In this document: positions 1 to 9,500 of the stretch, piece by piece
Layout of the letters: the number at the start of each line of letters is the position of its first letter
How positions within the stretch are numbered: position 1 is the first letter of the stretch
Assembly (NCBI GenBank): GCA_963722905.1
Contig: CAVROT010000002.1
Location: 62,001 to 126,000 of the forward strand
Direction of reading: 5' to 3'
DNA: 64,000 nucleotides
Source: CAVROT01 sp963722905
Lineage (GTDB): Bacteria; Pseudomonadota; Alphaproteobacteria; Rhodobacterales; Rhodobacteraceae
Program-made: the position numbers and the translations under genes
The notes under the pieces: model-generated
The model's database searches: none
The model's input: the letters and a program-made list of their open reading frames with translations, nothing else
Told to the model about the DNA's origin: nothing

Positions 1-347
1 GGCGCGACGCCTATGTCGACCGCGTGCGCGAGGTCGAGGCGCGGATGCAGGCGATCCGCCCCGAGACGTCGATAGACCTGGACCTCTACTTCGACGTGCC
101 CGCTCTGGAGCCGGAAAAGGGCGGCGCGGCCGAAAGCCTCGTGCGCCAGATCACCGGCGACAACGGCACCCACGTCGTCAGCTTTGGCACCGAGGCGGGC
201 CAGTTCCAGCAGCGCGGCTACTCGGCCGTGGTCTGCGGGCCGGGCGACATCGCGCAGGCGCACCAGCCCGACGAATACATCGACGCCGCCCAGTTCGCCG
301 AGGGCGAAGCCTTCCTCGCCCGCGTGGTCGACGGACTGTGCCGCTAG
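1..347 (+). CDS. argE: Acetylornithine deacetylase, C-terminal part (cut by window start)
   Basis: Only the last 114 codons are present; the reading frame is open from base 3 and ends at TAG 345-347. The fragment has the C-terminal half of an M20 metallopeptidase-fold deacetylase, with GTEAGQFQ followed by CGPGDIAQAHQPDEYI, which is the ArgE-type metal and substrate region near the C-terminus. ArgE removes acetate from N-acetylornithine in the cytoplasm during arginine synthesis. It is followed closely by a FAD amino-acid oxidase and an M20 amidohydrolase, so here it may serve an amino-acid or amide degradation unit rather than arginine synthesis. That role is inference from neighbours; the family assignment is secure. 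Confidence 0.85.
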   Translation, partial: RDAYVDRVREVEARMQAIRPETSIDLDLYFDVPALEPEKGGAAESLVRQITGDNGTHVVSFGTEAGQFQQRGYSAVVCGPGDIAQAHQPDEYIDAAQFAEGEAFLARVVDGLCR

Positions 348-379
348 ACGCCACCCCACCGGACGGCCCGCCGTCGTCG

Positions 380-1702
380 ATGGCGGGTGCAGAACACCGT
401 GCCCCGCCGCCCCGTCAGGCCGACATGGTGGTGATCGGCGGCGGGGTCGTGGGGGTCATGACCGCCTGGTTCGCCGCCCGCGCCGGCCAGCGTGTCGTCC
501 TGCTGGAGAAGGGGCGCATCGCGGGCGAGCAGTCGGCGCGCAACTGGGGCTGGATCCGCCAGCAGGGCCGCGACCCGGACGAGCTGCCGCTGGTGATCGA
601 GGCGAACCGCATATGGCGCGGCCTCCAGGCCGAGACGAACGAGGATCTGGGCCTGCGCCAGTCCGGCACCTGCTATCTGACGACGGCGCCCTCGGATGCC
701 GCGCGTTACGAGGCGTGGATGGCGCACGGGCGCGCCCATGGCCTCGACACGCGGATGCTGACGGCGGCACAGATCGGCGACCTGATGCCCGGTCTGGTGC
801 ACGGGGCGAAGGGCGCTCTCTGGACACCGTCGGATCTGCGGGCCGAACCATGGGTCGCGGTGCCGGCGCTGGCCCGCGCCGCCGCCCGCGCGGGCGTCAG
901 TGTCCACGAAGGCTGCGCCGTGCGCCGGCTGGACGTCACGAACGGTGCCGTAACCGGCGTCGTGACCGAGGCAGGACGCACAGACGCGCCACGCGTGGTG
1001 CTGGCGGGCGGCGCCTGGTCCTCGCTGTTCCTGCGGGAGCATGGCATCGACATCCCGCAGCTGTCGGTGCTGGCCTCCGTCGCCGCCACCGAGCCGCTGC
1101 CGGCGGTCTTCGAGGGCTGCGCGGCGGACGCCGACTTCGCCTTCCGCCGCCGCGCCGATGGTGGCTACTCAATCGCTCCGTCGGGCGCGCATGACAACTA
1201 CATAGGGCCCGACGCCTTCCGCCACCTGCGTCGCTACGCACACCAGTTGCCGGCCGAGATCCGCACCTCCGGCTTCCGCCTCGCCGCGCCGGCCGGTTGG
1301 CCGGACGCATGGGGCACGCCGCGCCGCTGGTCCGGGGACGAGGCCTCGCCGTTCGAGAGGATGCGCATCCTCGATCCCCCGCCCAACCGCCGCCGCCTGG
1401 CCGAGGTCGCGCGCCGTTTCGCCGCCGCCTTTCCGCAGTTGGGACCGGTGCGCCTGCGCCGGACGTGGGCCGGGATGATCGACACGCTGCCCGACATCGT
1501 GCCCGTCATCGACCGTGCCGCGTCTCTGCGGGGCCTGGTGATCGCCACCGGCCTCTCGGGCCATGGCTTCGGCATCGGACCGGGCGTCGGGCGGGTCGCT
1601 GCCGACCTCGCCATGGACCGCGATCCCGGCCACGACCTGACGCGGTTCCGCCTTGCCCGGTTCTCGGACGGGACGCGGCTCCGGCCCGGCCCGCATCTCT
1701 GA
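380..1702 (+). CDS. FAD-dependent amino-acid oxidoreductase (DadA/DAO family)
   Basis: About 440 residues. The dinucleotide-binding motif VVIGGGVVG lies at residues 17-25 and is followed by a typical beta-alpha-beta ending in LLEKG; the C-terminus has GLSGHGFGIGPGVGR, the usual second FAD-contact segment of D-amino acid dehydrogenase/glycine oxidase-like enzymes. The family oxidises the C-N bond of amino acids or N-methyl amines; the substrate cannot be read from sequence. I place the start at ATG 380; a GTG at 338 in the same frame would overlap argE by 10 bases and is also possible, since neither has a strong ribosome binding site. It is probably co-transcribed with argE and the downstream amidohydrolase (34 bp gap). 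Confidence 0.85.
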   Translation: MAGAEHRAPPPRQADMVVIGGGVVGVMTAWFAARAGQRVVLLEKGRIAGEQSARNWGWIRQQGRDPDELPLVIEANRIWRGLQAETNEDLGLRQSGTCYLTTAPSDAARYEAWMAHGRAHGLDTRMLTAAQIGDLMPGLVHGAKGALWTPSDLRAEPWVAVPALARAAARAGVSVHEGCAVRRLDVTNGAVTGVVTEAGRTDAPRVVLAGGAWSSLFLREHGIDIPQLSVLASVAATEPLPAVFEGCAADADFAFRRRADGGYSIAPSGAHDNYIGPDAFRHLRRYAHQLPAEIRTSGFRLAAPAGWPDAWGTPRRWSGDEASPFERMRILDPPPNRRRLAEVARRFAAAFPQLGPVRLRRTWAGMIDTLPDIVPVIDRAASLRGLVIATGLSGHGFGIGPGVGRVAADLAMDRDPGHDLTRFRLARFSDGTRLRPGPHL

Positions 1703-1736
1703 CCCGCCACCCATCCGCGCCCCGAAAGGACACGCC

Positions 1737-2895
1737 ATGCCCGTCAAGAACCGTTTTGCCGAACTCCTGCCCGAGATCACCGAATGGCGGCGCGATCTGC
1801 ATCGCAATCCGGAGATCCTCTTCGAGACGCACCGCACGTCGGGCGTCGTTGCCGACAAGCTGCGGGAGTTCGGCTGCGACGAGGTCGTGACCGGCATCGG
1901 CCGCACCGGCGTCGTCGGGCTGATCAAGGGACGTCCCGGCCCGCGCACCATCGGGCTGCGCGCCGATATGGACGCGCTGCCCATCAACGAGGCGACGGGC
2001 GCCGACCATGCCTCGACCGTGCCGGGCGCGATGCACGCCTGCGGCCACGACGGCCATACCGCGATGCTGCTGGGCGCGGCCCGCTACCTGGCCGAGACGC
2101 GCAATTTCGACGGCACCGTCGCGGTCATCTTCCAGCCCGCCGAGGAGGGCGGCGGCGGCGGCAAGGAGATGTGCGACGACGGCATGATGGACCGCTTCGG
2201 GATCGACGAGGTCTACGGCATGCACAACTGGCCCGGCCGGCCCGTCGGCAGCTTCGCCATCCGTCCCGGCCCCTTCTTCGCCGCCGCCGACACCTTCGAC
2301 ATCGAGGTCGAGGGCAAGGGTGGCCATGCCGCCAAGCCGCAGGAGGCGATCGACACCACCATCGTCGCCGCGCAGATCGTCATCGCACTGCAGACCATCG
2401 TGTCGCGCAACGTGGACCCCGTGAAGAACATCGTCGTCAGCGTCACCAGCTTCGAGACGGACACCAAGGCGCACAACGTCATCCCGCAGAAGGTCCATCT
2501 CCGCGGTACCGTGCGCACGATGGACCTGAGCGTGCAGGACATGGCCGAGCATCGGCTGACCCAGATCGCCGAGAAGACGGCCGAGGTCTACGGCGCCGTG
2601 GCGCGCGTCGATTACCAGCGAGGCTACCCCTTGATGGAGAATGCCGAGGCGCAGACGGCCTTCGCCGCCGAGGTCGCGGCGATCGGTCTCCGGCTCCTGC
2701 GACGATGCGCCACTGGTGATGGGGTCCGAGGATTTCAGCTTCATGCTGAACGAGAGGCCCGGCGCCTATATCCTTGTCGGCAATGGAGATACCGCGCCCG
2801 TCCACCACCCCGCCTACGACTTCAACGACGAGGCGATCCCGGCCGGATGTTCATGGTGGGCCGAAATCGTCGAGCGTCGGCTCAAGGCCGCCTGA
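1737..2895 (+). pseudogene. M20 amidohydrolase (hippurate hydrolase type), frameshifted
   Basis: Starts at ATG 1737 behind a good ribosome site (GAAAGGA, 6-nt spacing). The N-terminal part shows HRNPE, GLRADMDALPI, HACGHDGHT and PAEEGGGGG, the zinc-ligand and catalytic motifs of M20D aminoacylases/amidohydrolases that cleave N-acyl amino acids. The frame breaks at about 2690-2710: the first frame continues into unrelated residues, while the expected C-terminus (PLVMGSEDFSFML to WWAEIVERRLKAA) is open in another frame and ends at TGA 2895. Realigned, the protein would be about 385 residues, normal for the family. One extra base or two missing bases would explain it. It is either a recent pseudogene or a sequence error; all catalytic motifs are otherwise intact, which favours a recent or artefactual event. 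Confidence 0.8.
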
Positions 2896-2978
2896 GACGA
2901 CCCCGTCGTGCTCCTGCGTCGAGCGACGAGATATCGTGGCGGCGGCGGGATGCTTGTCCGCTGCCGCAGCGCCTCTCG

Positions 2979-3746
2979 TCAGGTCGCCGCCAGACCCGCC
3001 AGAACGACCAGCGCCGACGTCTCGGCCAGCAGTCCCGAGGCACCCAGGATGTCGCCGGTCTGCCCGCCGATCTTGCGCCATGAGATGGCGGCGCAGGCGG
3101 CTGCTGTTATGCCGGCCACTATGACCGCACCAACTCCGCCAGCGATACCCAGCAGGGCAAGGGCCGCCGCTGTAGATAGCGCCGCCGCGACGACTGCCGC
3201 CGCGCGCGACACACGTCCGGTCGCCACCGACAGCCCGTCCGCCCGCGCATGGGGCAGGGCGGCGGACAATGCCGCCATGACGCCGCGTGACAGGCTGGCC
3301 GTCGCGACGATCCCCGCAGCCGCTGTAGCGGGCGTAACCAGCAAGACGGCCAGCGCCGACCAGCGCAGTCCCGTCACCAGCACCAGCGCCATGACGCCGT
3401 AGGTGCCGATCCGGCTGTCGCGCATGATCTCCAGCCGTCGCGCCCGCTCCCACCCGCCCCAGAGGCCGTCGGCGGCGTCGGCCAGCCCGTCTTCGTGCAT
3501 CGCGCCTGTCAGGATGACGCCGGCCGCCAGGGCCAACCCGGCGGCGATGACGGGCGTTGCGCCGGCAACCGACGCGGCCCCGGCTGCAACCGCCATCGCC
3601 CCGCCGACGCCAAGCCCGACGACAGGCCACGCCCAGCCGGCGTCAGCGCCCCTATGGTGGGGCGCCCGCATCGGCACCCGCGTCAGCAGCGACACCGCGC
3701 AGGCGAGGTCACCGAGGATCGCCGCCGCCGTCAGGTTCTGCCGCAT
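2979..3746 (-). CDS. cobS: Adenosylcobinamide-GDP ribazoletransferase
   Basis: 255 residues, polytopic inner-membrane protein. It joins adenosylcobinamide-GDP to alpha-ribazole (phosphate) in the last steps of cobalamin assembly. The family signature HEDGLADAADGLWGG is at residues 84-98, with the metal-binding aspartates at 86, 90 and 93. Alanine- and valine-rich membrane segments fill the rest. The start at 3746 follows GAAAGGA in the leader; the reading frame is open far upstream on the same strand, but that part overlaps cobT and has no membrane or family features. It is divergent from cobT, with a 75-bp gap that must hold both promoters; I see no cobalamin riboswitch there. Confidence 0.93.
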   Translation of the reverse strand: MRQNLTAAAILGDLACAVSLLTRVPMRAPHHRGADAGWAWPVVGLGVGGAMAVAAGAASVAGATPVIAAGLALAAGVILTGAMHEDGLADAADGLWGGWERARRLEIMRDSRIGTYGVMALVLVTGLRWSALAVLLVTPATAAAGIVATASLSRGVMAALSAALPHARADGLSVATGRVSRAAAVVAAALSTAAALALLGIAGGVGAVIVAGITAAACAAISWRKIGGQTGDILGASGLLAETSALVVLAGLAAT

Positions 3747-3821
3747 GTCGGTCCTTTCGGGATGCCACCGGGCGCCGGCAGCGGTAGAGGGGACGGCGAC
3801 GACTGGCAACGAGGCTTTACG

Positions 3822-4835
3822 ATGACGACCGCTCCCTTCTCCTCGCTCGACGACGTCCTCATGATCCTCGCCGACCTGCCCGGGCCGGACACCGCCGCCC
3901 GCGATGCCGCGGTCGCCCGCGACGCGACCCTCACCAAGCCGCCGGGTTCTCTGGGCCGACTGGAGCCGCTGGCCGCGTGGTACGCAGCCTGGCGCGGAGC
4001 GGCCGCGATGGAGCGACCGCAGATCGTCGTCTTCGCCGGCAACCACGGGGTCGCGGTGCGCGGCGTCTCGGCCTTTCCGGCCGAGGTCACGGCGCAGATG
4101 GTCGCCAACTTCACTGCCGGCGGGGCCGCCATCAATCAGCTTGCCCGCGCGATGGACGCACGGCTGGACGTGCTGTCTCTGTCGCTGGACCGGCCCACCG
4201 CCGATTTCACCGAACGGCCTGCCATGTCCGAGGAACAGGTCGTCGCCGCGCTGGCTGCCGGGTGGGAGGCTGTTGCGGATGACGCCGACCTGCTGGTCCC
4301 GGGTGAGATGGGGATCGGCAACACCACATCGGCCGCCGCCCTGACCGCCGCGCTGATGGGCGGCACCGCGGCGGAATGGACCGGCCCCGGAACAGGCGTC
4401 ACCGGGGCAGCGCTGAGCGCCAAGGCCGCCGTGGTGGCGCGCGGTATCGCCCGGCACCCGGCGGCGGCGACCGATCCGCTCGAAGCGCTGCGCTGCCTCG
4501 GCGGGCGCGAGATAGCCGCGATGTCGGGCGCGATCCTGGCGGCGCGCATGGCCCGTGTGCCGGTGCTGCTGGACGGGTTCATCTGCACCGCCGCCGCCGC
4601 CGTGCTGGCCCGCGCCGCGCCCGGCGCCCTGGACCATTGCGCCGCCGGCCACGTCTCGGCCGAGCCGGCGCATGCGGCGCTACTGGCCCGGCTGGGGCTG
4701 GTGCCGCTGCTGTCGCTCGACATGCGGCTGGGCGAAGGGTCCGGCGGGGCGCTGGCCATCGGCGTGCTGCGCGGGGCGCTTGCCTGCCACGCCGGGATGG
4801 CCACCTTCGCCGAGGCCGGGGTGTCCGGCGGCTAG
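3822..4835 (+). CDS. cobT: Nicotinate-nucleotide--dimethylbenzimidazole phosphoribosyltransferase
   Basis: 337 residues. It makes alpha-ribazole phosphate from 5,6-dimethylbenzimidazole and nicotinate mononucleotide, supplying the lower ligand for CobS. Visible family motifs are KPPGSLGRLE near the N-terminus, GEMGIGNTTSAAAL in the middle, LDGFICTAAAAVL, and GEGSGGALA near the C-terminus, the last carrying the catalytic glutamate. Start ATG 3822 is chosen because homologues begin shortly before the KPPGSLG motif; the upstream extension of the frame is arginine-rich and overlaps the cobS promoter region. It is transcribed away from cobS. The two together are the usual Rhodobacterales pair for nucleotide-loop assembly. 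Confidence 0.93.
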   Translation: MTTAPFSSLDDVLMILADLPGPDTAARDAAVARDATLTKPPGSLGRLEPLAAWYAAWRGAAAMERPQIVVFAGNHGVAVRGVSAFPAEVTAQMVANFTAGGAAINQLARAMDARLDVLSLSLDRPTADFTERPAMSEEQVVAALAAGWEAVADDADLLVPGEMGIGNTTSAAALTAALMGGTAAEWTGPGTGVTGAALSAKAAVVARGIARHPAAATDPLEALRCLGGREIAAMSGAILAARMARVPVLLDGFICTAAAAVLARAAPGALDHCAAGHVSAEPAHAALLARLGLVPLLSLDMRLGEGSGGALAIGVLRGALACHAGMATFAEAGVSGG

Positions 4836-4847
4836 GGGCGCCGCGCG

Positions 4848-5306
4848 TCACATCGGGAGCGGGGCGTCGGCCTTCAGCTGGTCCATGACGATCTGGCTGC
4901 GGACCCGTGCCACGGCCGCATGCGGCAGGAGCACTGCGTGAAGCAACCGGTTCAGACCGGCGAGGTCTGCGCAGAAGACCCGCAGGAGGTAGTCCGCCTC
5001 GCCGGTCGTGGTCCACGCGCTGATGATCTCGGCCTGTGCGGCGACGAGCCGGGCGAAGGCGCGTGCCTGCTCGGGCTGGTGCGACGCCATCTCGACCGTG
5101 ACGAACGCCTGCACCGTCAGACCCAGCGCCGCCGGGTCCAGCCGTGCCGAATAGCCGGTCACGTAGCCCGCCTTCTCCAACGCCGCCCGGCGGCGTCCTG
5201 CCTGGCTGGCCGACAGGTTCAGCCGCTGTGCCAGATCCGCCGCCGTCAGCCGCGCGTCGGACTGGAGCGCCGCGAGAAGCCGCTGGTCGGTGGGATCGAG
5301 CGCCAT
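4848..5306 (-). CDS. Lrp/AsnC family transcriptional regulator
   Basis: 152 residues. The N-terminal winged helix-turn-helix (about residues 18-48, including LTAADLAQRLNLSASQAGRRR) is followed by a RAM/Lrp ligand domain with TTGEADYLLRV. Proteins of this family sense amino acids and control nearby catabolic genes. It is divergent from hpd with a 133-bp gap, the classical arrangement for a local regulator of tyrosine/phenylalanine breakdown; that target is inference. Start ATG 5306 gives the standard N-terminus (MALDPTDQRLL); an upstream extension to 5384 adds residues with no family match and would overlap the inverted repeats that look like its own operator. Confidence 0.9.
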   Translation of the reverse strand: MALDPTDQRLLAALQSDARLTAADLAQRLNLSASQAGRRRAALEKAGYVTGYSARLDPAALGLTVQAFVTVEMASHQPEQARAFARLVAAQAEIISAWTTTGEADYLLRVFCADLAGLNRLLHAVLLPHAAVARVRSQIVMDQLKADAPLPM

Positions 5307-5389
5307 GCACGAACCGTGCACGAATCCGGCCTCTGGCGTCAACACAACGCAGGACCTACCGAAGCCTCGGTCCCGAACGCGCACCGTTC
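5306..5389. promoter_or_regulatory. Two inverted repeats between lrp-like gene and hpd
   Basis: The divergent gap holds TGCACG-AAC-CGTGCA (5306-5320), whose left end touches the regulator's start codon, and GAACG-CGCAC-CGTTC (5375-5389), about 50 bp upstream of the hpd start. Short imperfect dyads in a divergent Lrp/hpd gap are reasonable operator candidates for autoregulation and for hpd control. The dyads are visible; the function is inference. Confidence 0.3.
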
Positions 5390-5439
5390 AGCGCGCTCCT
5401 GCACTATCTTGCTTTCGAAACGCACGACAGGAGACTGAC

Positions 5440-6543
5440 ATGGGACCGTTCCCGCACGATGCCCCCAAGGCCACGATCACCGACGCCAATCCCGCCGGCA
5501 CCGACGGGTTCGAGTTCGTGGAGTTCGCCCATCCCGACCCGCAGGCACTGCGCGACGCCTTCGCGCGCATGGGCTACGTTCATACCGCCACGCACCGGGA
5601 GCGCCAGGTCGAGCTCTGGCAGCAGGGCGACGTCACCTACGTCCTCAACGCCGATCCCGACAGCTTCGCCGCGCGGTTCGTCGAGACGCACGGACCCTGC
5701 GCACCGTCGATGGCCTGGCGCGTGGTGGATGCCGACCATGCCCTGCGCCACGCGGTGTCGAAGGGCGCCGTGGAGTTCACCGGCCCCGGCAAGGTGATGG
5801 ACACGCCCGCGATCATGGGGATCGGCGACTCGCTGCTCTATTTCGTGGACCAGTACTACGAGACGAACCCCTACAACGCCGAGTTCGAATGGCACCGCGA
5901 GGCCCATCCCGAGGGCGTCGGGTTCCACTACCTCGACCATCTCACGCACAACGTGCACCGCGGGAACATGGACACCTGGTTCCGGTTCTACGGAGACCTC
6001 TTCAACTTTCGCCAGATCCGGTTCTTCGACATCGAGGGCAAGTTCTCGGGGCTGCACAGCCGCGCGCTGACCTCGCCCTGCGGGCGCATCCGCATCCCCA
6101 TCAACGAGGACCGCGGCGAGACCGGGCAGATCGTCGAATACCTTCGGCGCTACAACGGCGAGGGGATCCAGCACATCGCGGTGGGCGCGCGGGACCTCTA
6201 TGACGCGGTGGACGAGATCGCGCGCCGCGGCGTGCGGTTCATGCCGCCCCCGCCCGACGCCTATTACGACCTCAGCCGCGACCGCGTTCTGGGGCATGAC
6301 GAACCGCTCGACCGCATGAAACGGCACGGCATTCTGATCGACGGCGAGGGGGTCGTAGACGGTGGCGAAACGCGGATCCTGCTGCAGATCTTCTCGCGCA
6401 CCGTGATCGGGCCGATCTTCTTCGAGTTCATCGAGCGCAAGGGCGACGATGGGTTCGGCGAGGGTAACTTCCGCGCGCTCTTCGAATCGATCGAGCAGGA
6501 TCAGGTGGATCGGGGCGTCCTGGGAACCGAGCCGGCACAATAG
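5440..6543 (+). CDS. hpd: 4-hydroxyphenylpyruvate dioxygenase
   Basis: 367 residues, the normal length. It converts 4-hydroxyphenylpyruvate to homogentisate with Fe(II) and O2 in tyrosine degradation. The three iron ligands can be placed: His167 (in LDHLTHNV), His245 (in IQHIAVG) and Glu329 (in FFEFIERKG). Both halves show the vicinal-oxygen-chelate fold pattern. Start ATG 5440 follows ACAGGAG at 7-nt spacing; in-frame codons further upstream are not supported. It is divergent from the Lrp-type regulator and likely controlled by it. No homogentisate dioxygenase follows; the next gene is convergent and unrelated, so the rest of the pathway lies elsewhere. Confidence 0.95.
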   Translation: MGPFPHDAPKATITDANPAGTDGFEFVEFAHPDPQALRDAFARMGYVHTATHRERQVELWQQGDVTYVLNADPDSFAARFVETHGPCAPSMAWRVVDADHALRHAVSKGAVEFTGPGKVMDTPAIMGIGDSLLYFVDQYYETNPYNAEFEWHREAHPEGVGFHYLDHLTHNVHRGNMDTWFRFYGDLFNFRQIRFFDIEGKFSGLHSRALTSPCGRIRIPINEDRGETGQIVEYLRRYNGEGIQHIAVGARDLYDAVDEIARRGVRFMPPPPDAYYDLSRDRVLGHDEPLDRMKRHGILIDGEGVVDGGETRILLQIFSRTVIGPIFFEFIERKGDDGFGEGNFRALFESIEQDQVDRGVLGTEPAQ

Positions 6544-6574
6544 GTGGCGGGACGGTGGCCGGGGTGCCCGCAGC

Positions 6575-9500
6575 CTAGCCGCGCGGCATCTCCAGCCTGA
6601 CGCTGCGGCCACCCTTGACGTATTGCAGGGCGCTGGCGTCGATCTGCGCCACGCGGCCGCCATCCAGACGGTCGCCGACCCCGACGGTGACGATCTTGCC
6701 CGACGGCAACCGGATCAGCGCCCGACGGCGCGACGGCGTGCCCGAGACGCCCAGCAGGTTGACGCGGCCCAGCTTCAACGCGTTGCGTACCGTCGCTTCC
6801 TTGGTCACAGATGCGCTGCTGGGAAGGCGCGGCGCGACGGTGGCGCTGGCCGTGACGGCCGGTGCGGACGGGGCCGCCGGCGTGACGCGGACCGGGGCGG
6901 GCGCGGCGGTCGCCGCCGGGACGGCGGGGCGCCGTGGGGGCATCAGCGAACGCGGCACGGCAAAGTTGCTGACGGCGGACAGTTCGACCGGCGCTGCGAC
7001 GTCTGCGGGCGCGTTGATCTCCGGCAGGCCGGTCCGGGGTGCGGCCAGGGGACGCGTTGCCGCGCCCAGCAACGGGCCGGCGGCGCTGCCGTTGCCGCCC
7101 GGCACCGACAGCTGCGCCGCGGCAGCCGCCGCTATGGAGATGGCCTGCACATCGGCCACGGACGGCACGGCGCCTTCGCTGTCCAGATCACCGACAGATG
7201 CCGCAGCCTCCGCCGGTGGCGCCGTCGCAAAGGGGGCGCGTCGCGGGCGGACCGAAACGCCGCCGGCCCCAGAAAAGACCGATGCGCTCCGTGTCGCGCC
7301 GTTGGTGTCGGCGTCAACGGTGGGTCCGTTGGCCGGTGCTCCCCGCCCGCCTTGGGGTCTCGCATCCGTCGATCCTTCGACTGCGGTGTCGGATATCCGG
7401 TCCGCCTGGTCGCGTCGAGGTCCGGCCGGAGACGGCAGGTCGGTGGCTTCGCGGCCCGGAACGGCGTCGATCTCGGACGGCGCCGGCGCGCCAGCCGCCG
7501 TCCCCGTGTCATTGGCCGCCGCGCTGGCTGGACGAGACCGGGGGCGGCTCTCGCGCGTCGGCACGGCGTTTCCCGTGTCCTGTGCGGTGGCGGGGGCCCG
7601 TTCACCTGCCGTCTCCTCGCCGCGCGCGGGCGGCGTGCGCGGAGGGACGCCTGACGTTACGGCGATGCCGTCGGGCGAAAGCGCGCCGTCCGGGGTCGCA
7701 CGGACGATGCCGGGAGCGACGAAATCGAAGGTTGTGCCGGCCGGCGCTGGCGGCAGTGGCGAAGTCAGCGCCGTCGACGCCCGGTTGCGCGTCTCCGGAG
7801 GGGCCGGGACCTGCACCGCGGCGAGGATCAGCATCCCGTCTTCGAACGTTGCGGGCGCCAACGACTGGCGGTCGGCCCGCGGCGCCGGCGACGGCACCGG
7901 AGCGGACTGCCAGACGCCCGTCACCTCGTACCGACGCGTCGTGTCGTCCGGCGATGCGGCCTGGCGCAGCGGATCGGTGTCGAACGCCGCAAAGGGCGCG
8001 GGCGCGGGCGCGTCGCCCGGCGCGCGGTCGGCCGATGGCATGGCCGGCGCGGCAGGGGCGGCCGCGAGCCGTACCGTACCGGCCGGAGCGGCGATGTCGG
8101 TGCCGGGTAGAACGGGCGACGGTTGCACGTCCGGCTTTGCAGCTTCGCGAGGGGGCGCGGCCGGCAGGGCCGGCCCGGTCGCCCGAATGTCTCCATCGCC
8201 GCCACCGTCGTCCGGACCCGCCTGCGCTGCATTCCGTCCTGCGGTCACGGGTTCGACCGGCATCGCGGTCTCCGCACGCGCAGCCTGATCGTCGGCATCT
8301 GGGCCAGCCGCCCCGGCGATGTCCGGGGCCGCACGCAGTGCGGAACCGTCGGCGGGCGGACGTTCGGACACCGCAGTCTGCCGAGTGGGGTCCACGACGC
8401 CGTCGGTCGACGACGCAGGGACCGGCGGCCCCGCACCCGACGGTGACATCGCGCCCGTCGGCCCGGACCCATCGGGCCCGGCGCCGACCAGACCGGCCGG
8501 ACCGAATGTCGCGACGGCCACCCAGATGCCGATGGCGAGCATGGCGGCCACCACCAGACCGATGAGGACGGGCAGTATAGCGGGTCCTGCGCTCCCTTTG
8601 CGTTTCTTGCGGGCGCCGAATACCGTCATCGCGTCGGCTTCGGACAGCATGCCCTGCGCGGCCCCATTGGCGGAAGACGCGCCGGCGGCCGCGCCCGGCG
8701 TCAGGCTTGCGGCGGCATCCGCGGCGTCGGGCAGGTCCCGGGTCCCGGCGGCCGGACCGTGCGGTTCCGGTCGTGCCGGATCCGGTGTCGCGCCGGCAAC
8801 CGATGCCGCGCTGCCCGGCGCTGCCGCGTGCCGCAACCTGCGCTGCCTGGGGCCTGCGCCTCCGTTGGGCAACTGGGAAATCCGGTGAGCGATCCCGCCC
8901 AGCCGGTCCGTCCCGATCTGATCCACCGAACCCGATGAACCGGACGGAATCGGCGCTGCGGCCACCCGGCGCGACGAAAAGCGAACGGTCCCGTCGTCGT
9001 GCCCTGGCGCCGGAATCCGCAAACCCGCACCGGCGGCAGGCAGGGAAGGGACGACGGGACCCGAGCGGCCGGTATCGGGCGCGATACCCTCCGGCGACGA
9101 ACTCACCGCAAGCGGGTCGGCCAGAACGTTTCCCTCCGGTTCGGACGCGCGCCCCGGCGCGGGACCGACCGGCGCCGCGACCTCGCCGACGTCCGCCGGC
9201 CGCCGCAGGATCGCGGGCTCGCTTCGGGTCCGGCGGGTTACCGCATCTTCGCGGTCGGTATCGGGTCGTTCGGCGAGACCCGATCGGGACGGGTCCTGCG
9301 ATGGGGCCGCGTGTTCCGCGGCGTCCGATACCGGTGTCCCTGCCCGCTGAGGGCGGCGATAGCCCGAGGCCGGCAACGGCGGCGGGACGTCGTCGTAGAA
9401 TGCGCGGGACGGGGCTGGCGCAGCGGCAAGTGCCGGGCCATCGGCGGGCTCCGACGCCGGTTGGCCGGGCGAACGGACCGCTTCGCCGGAACCGCTCCAG

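Noticed and set aside
3747..3821. Possible cobalamin riboswitch between cobS and cobT
   Set aside because: Only 75 bp; no B12-box-like sequence and no room for the structure.
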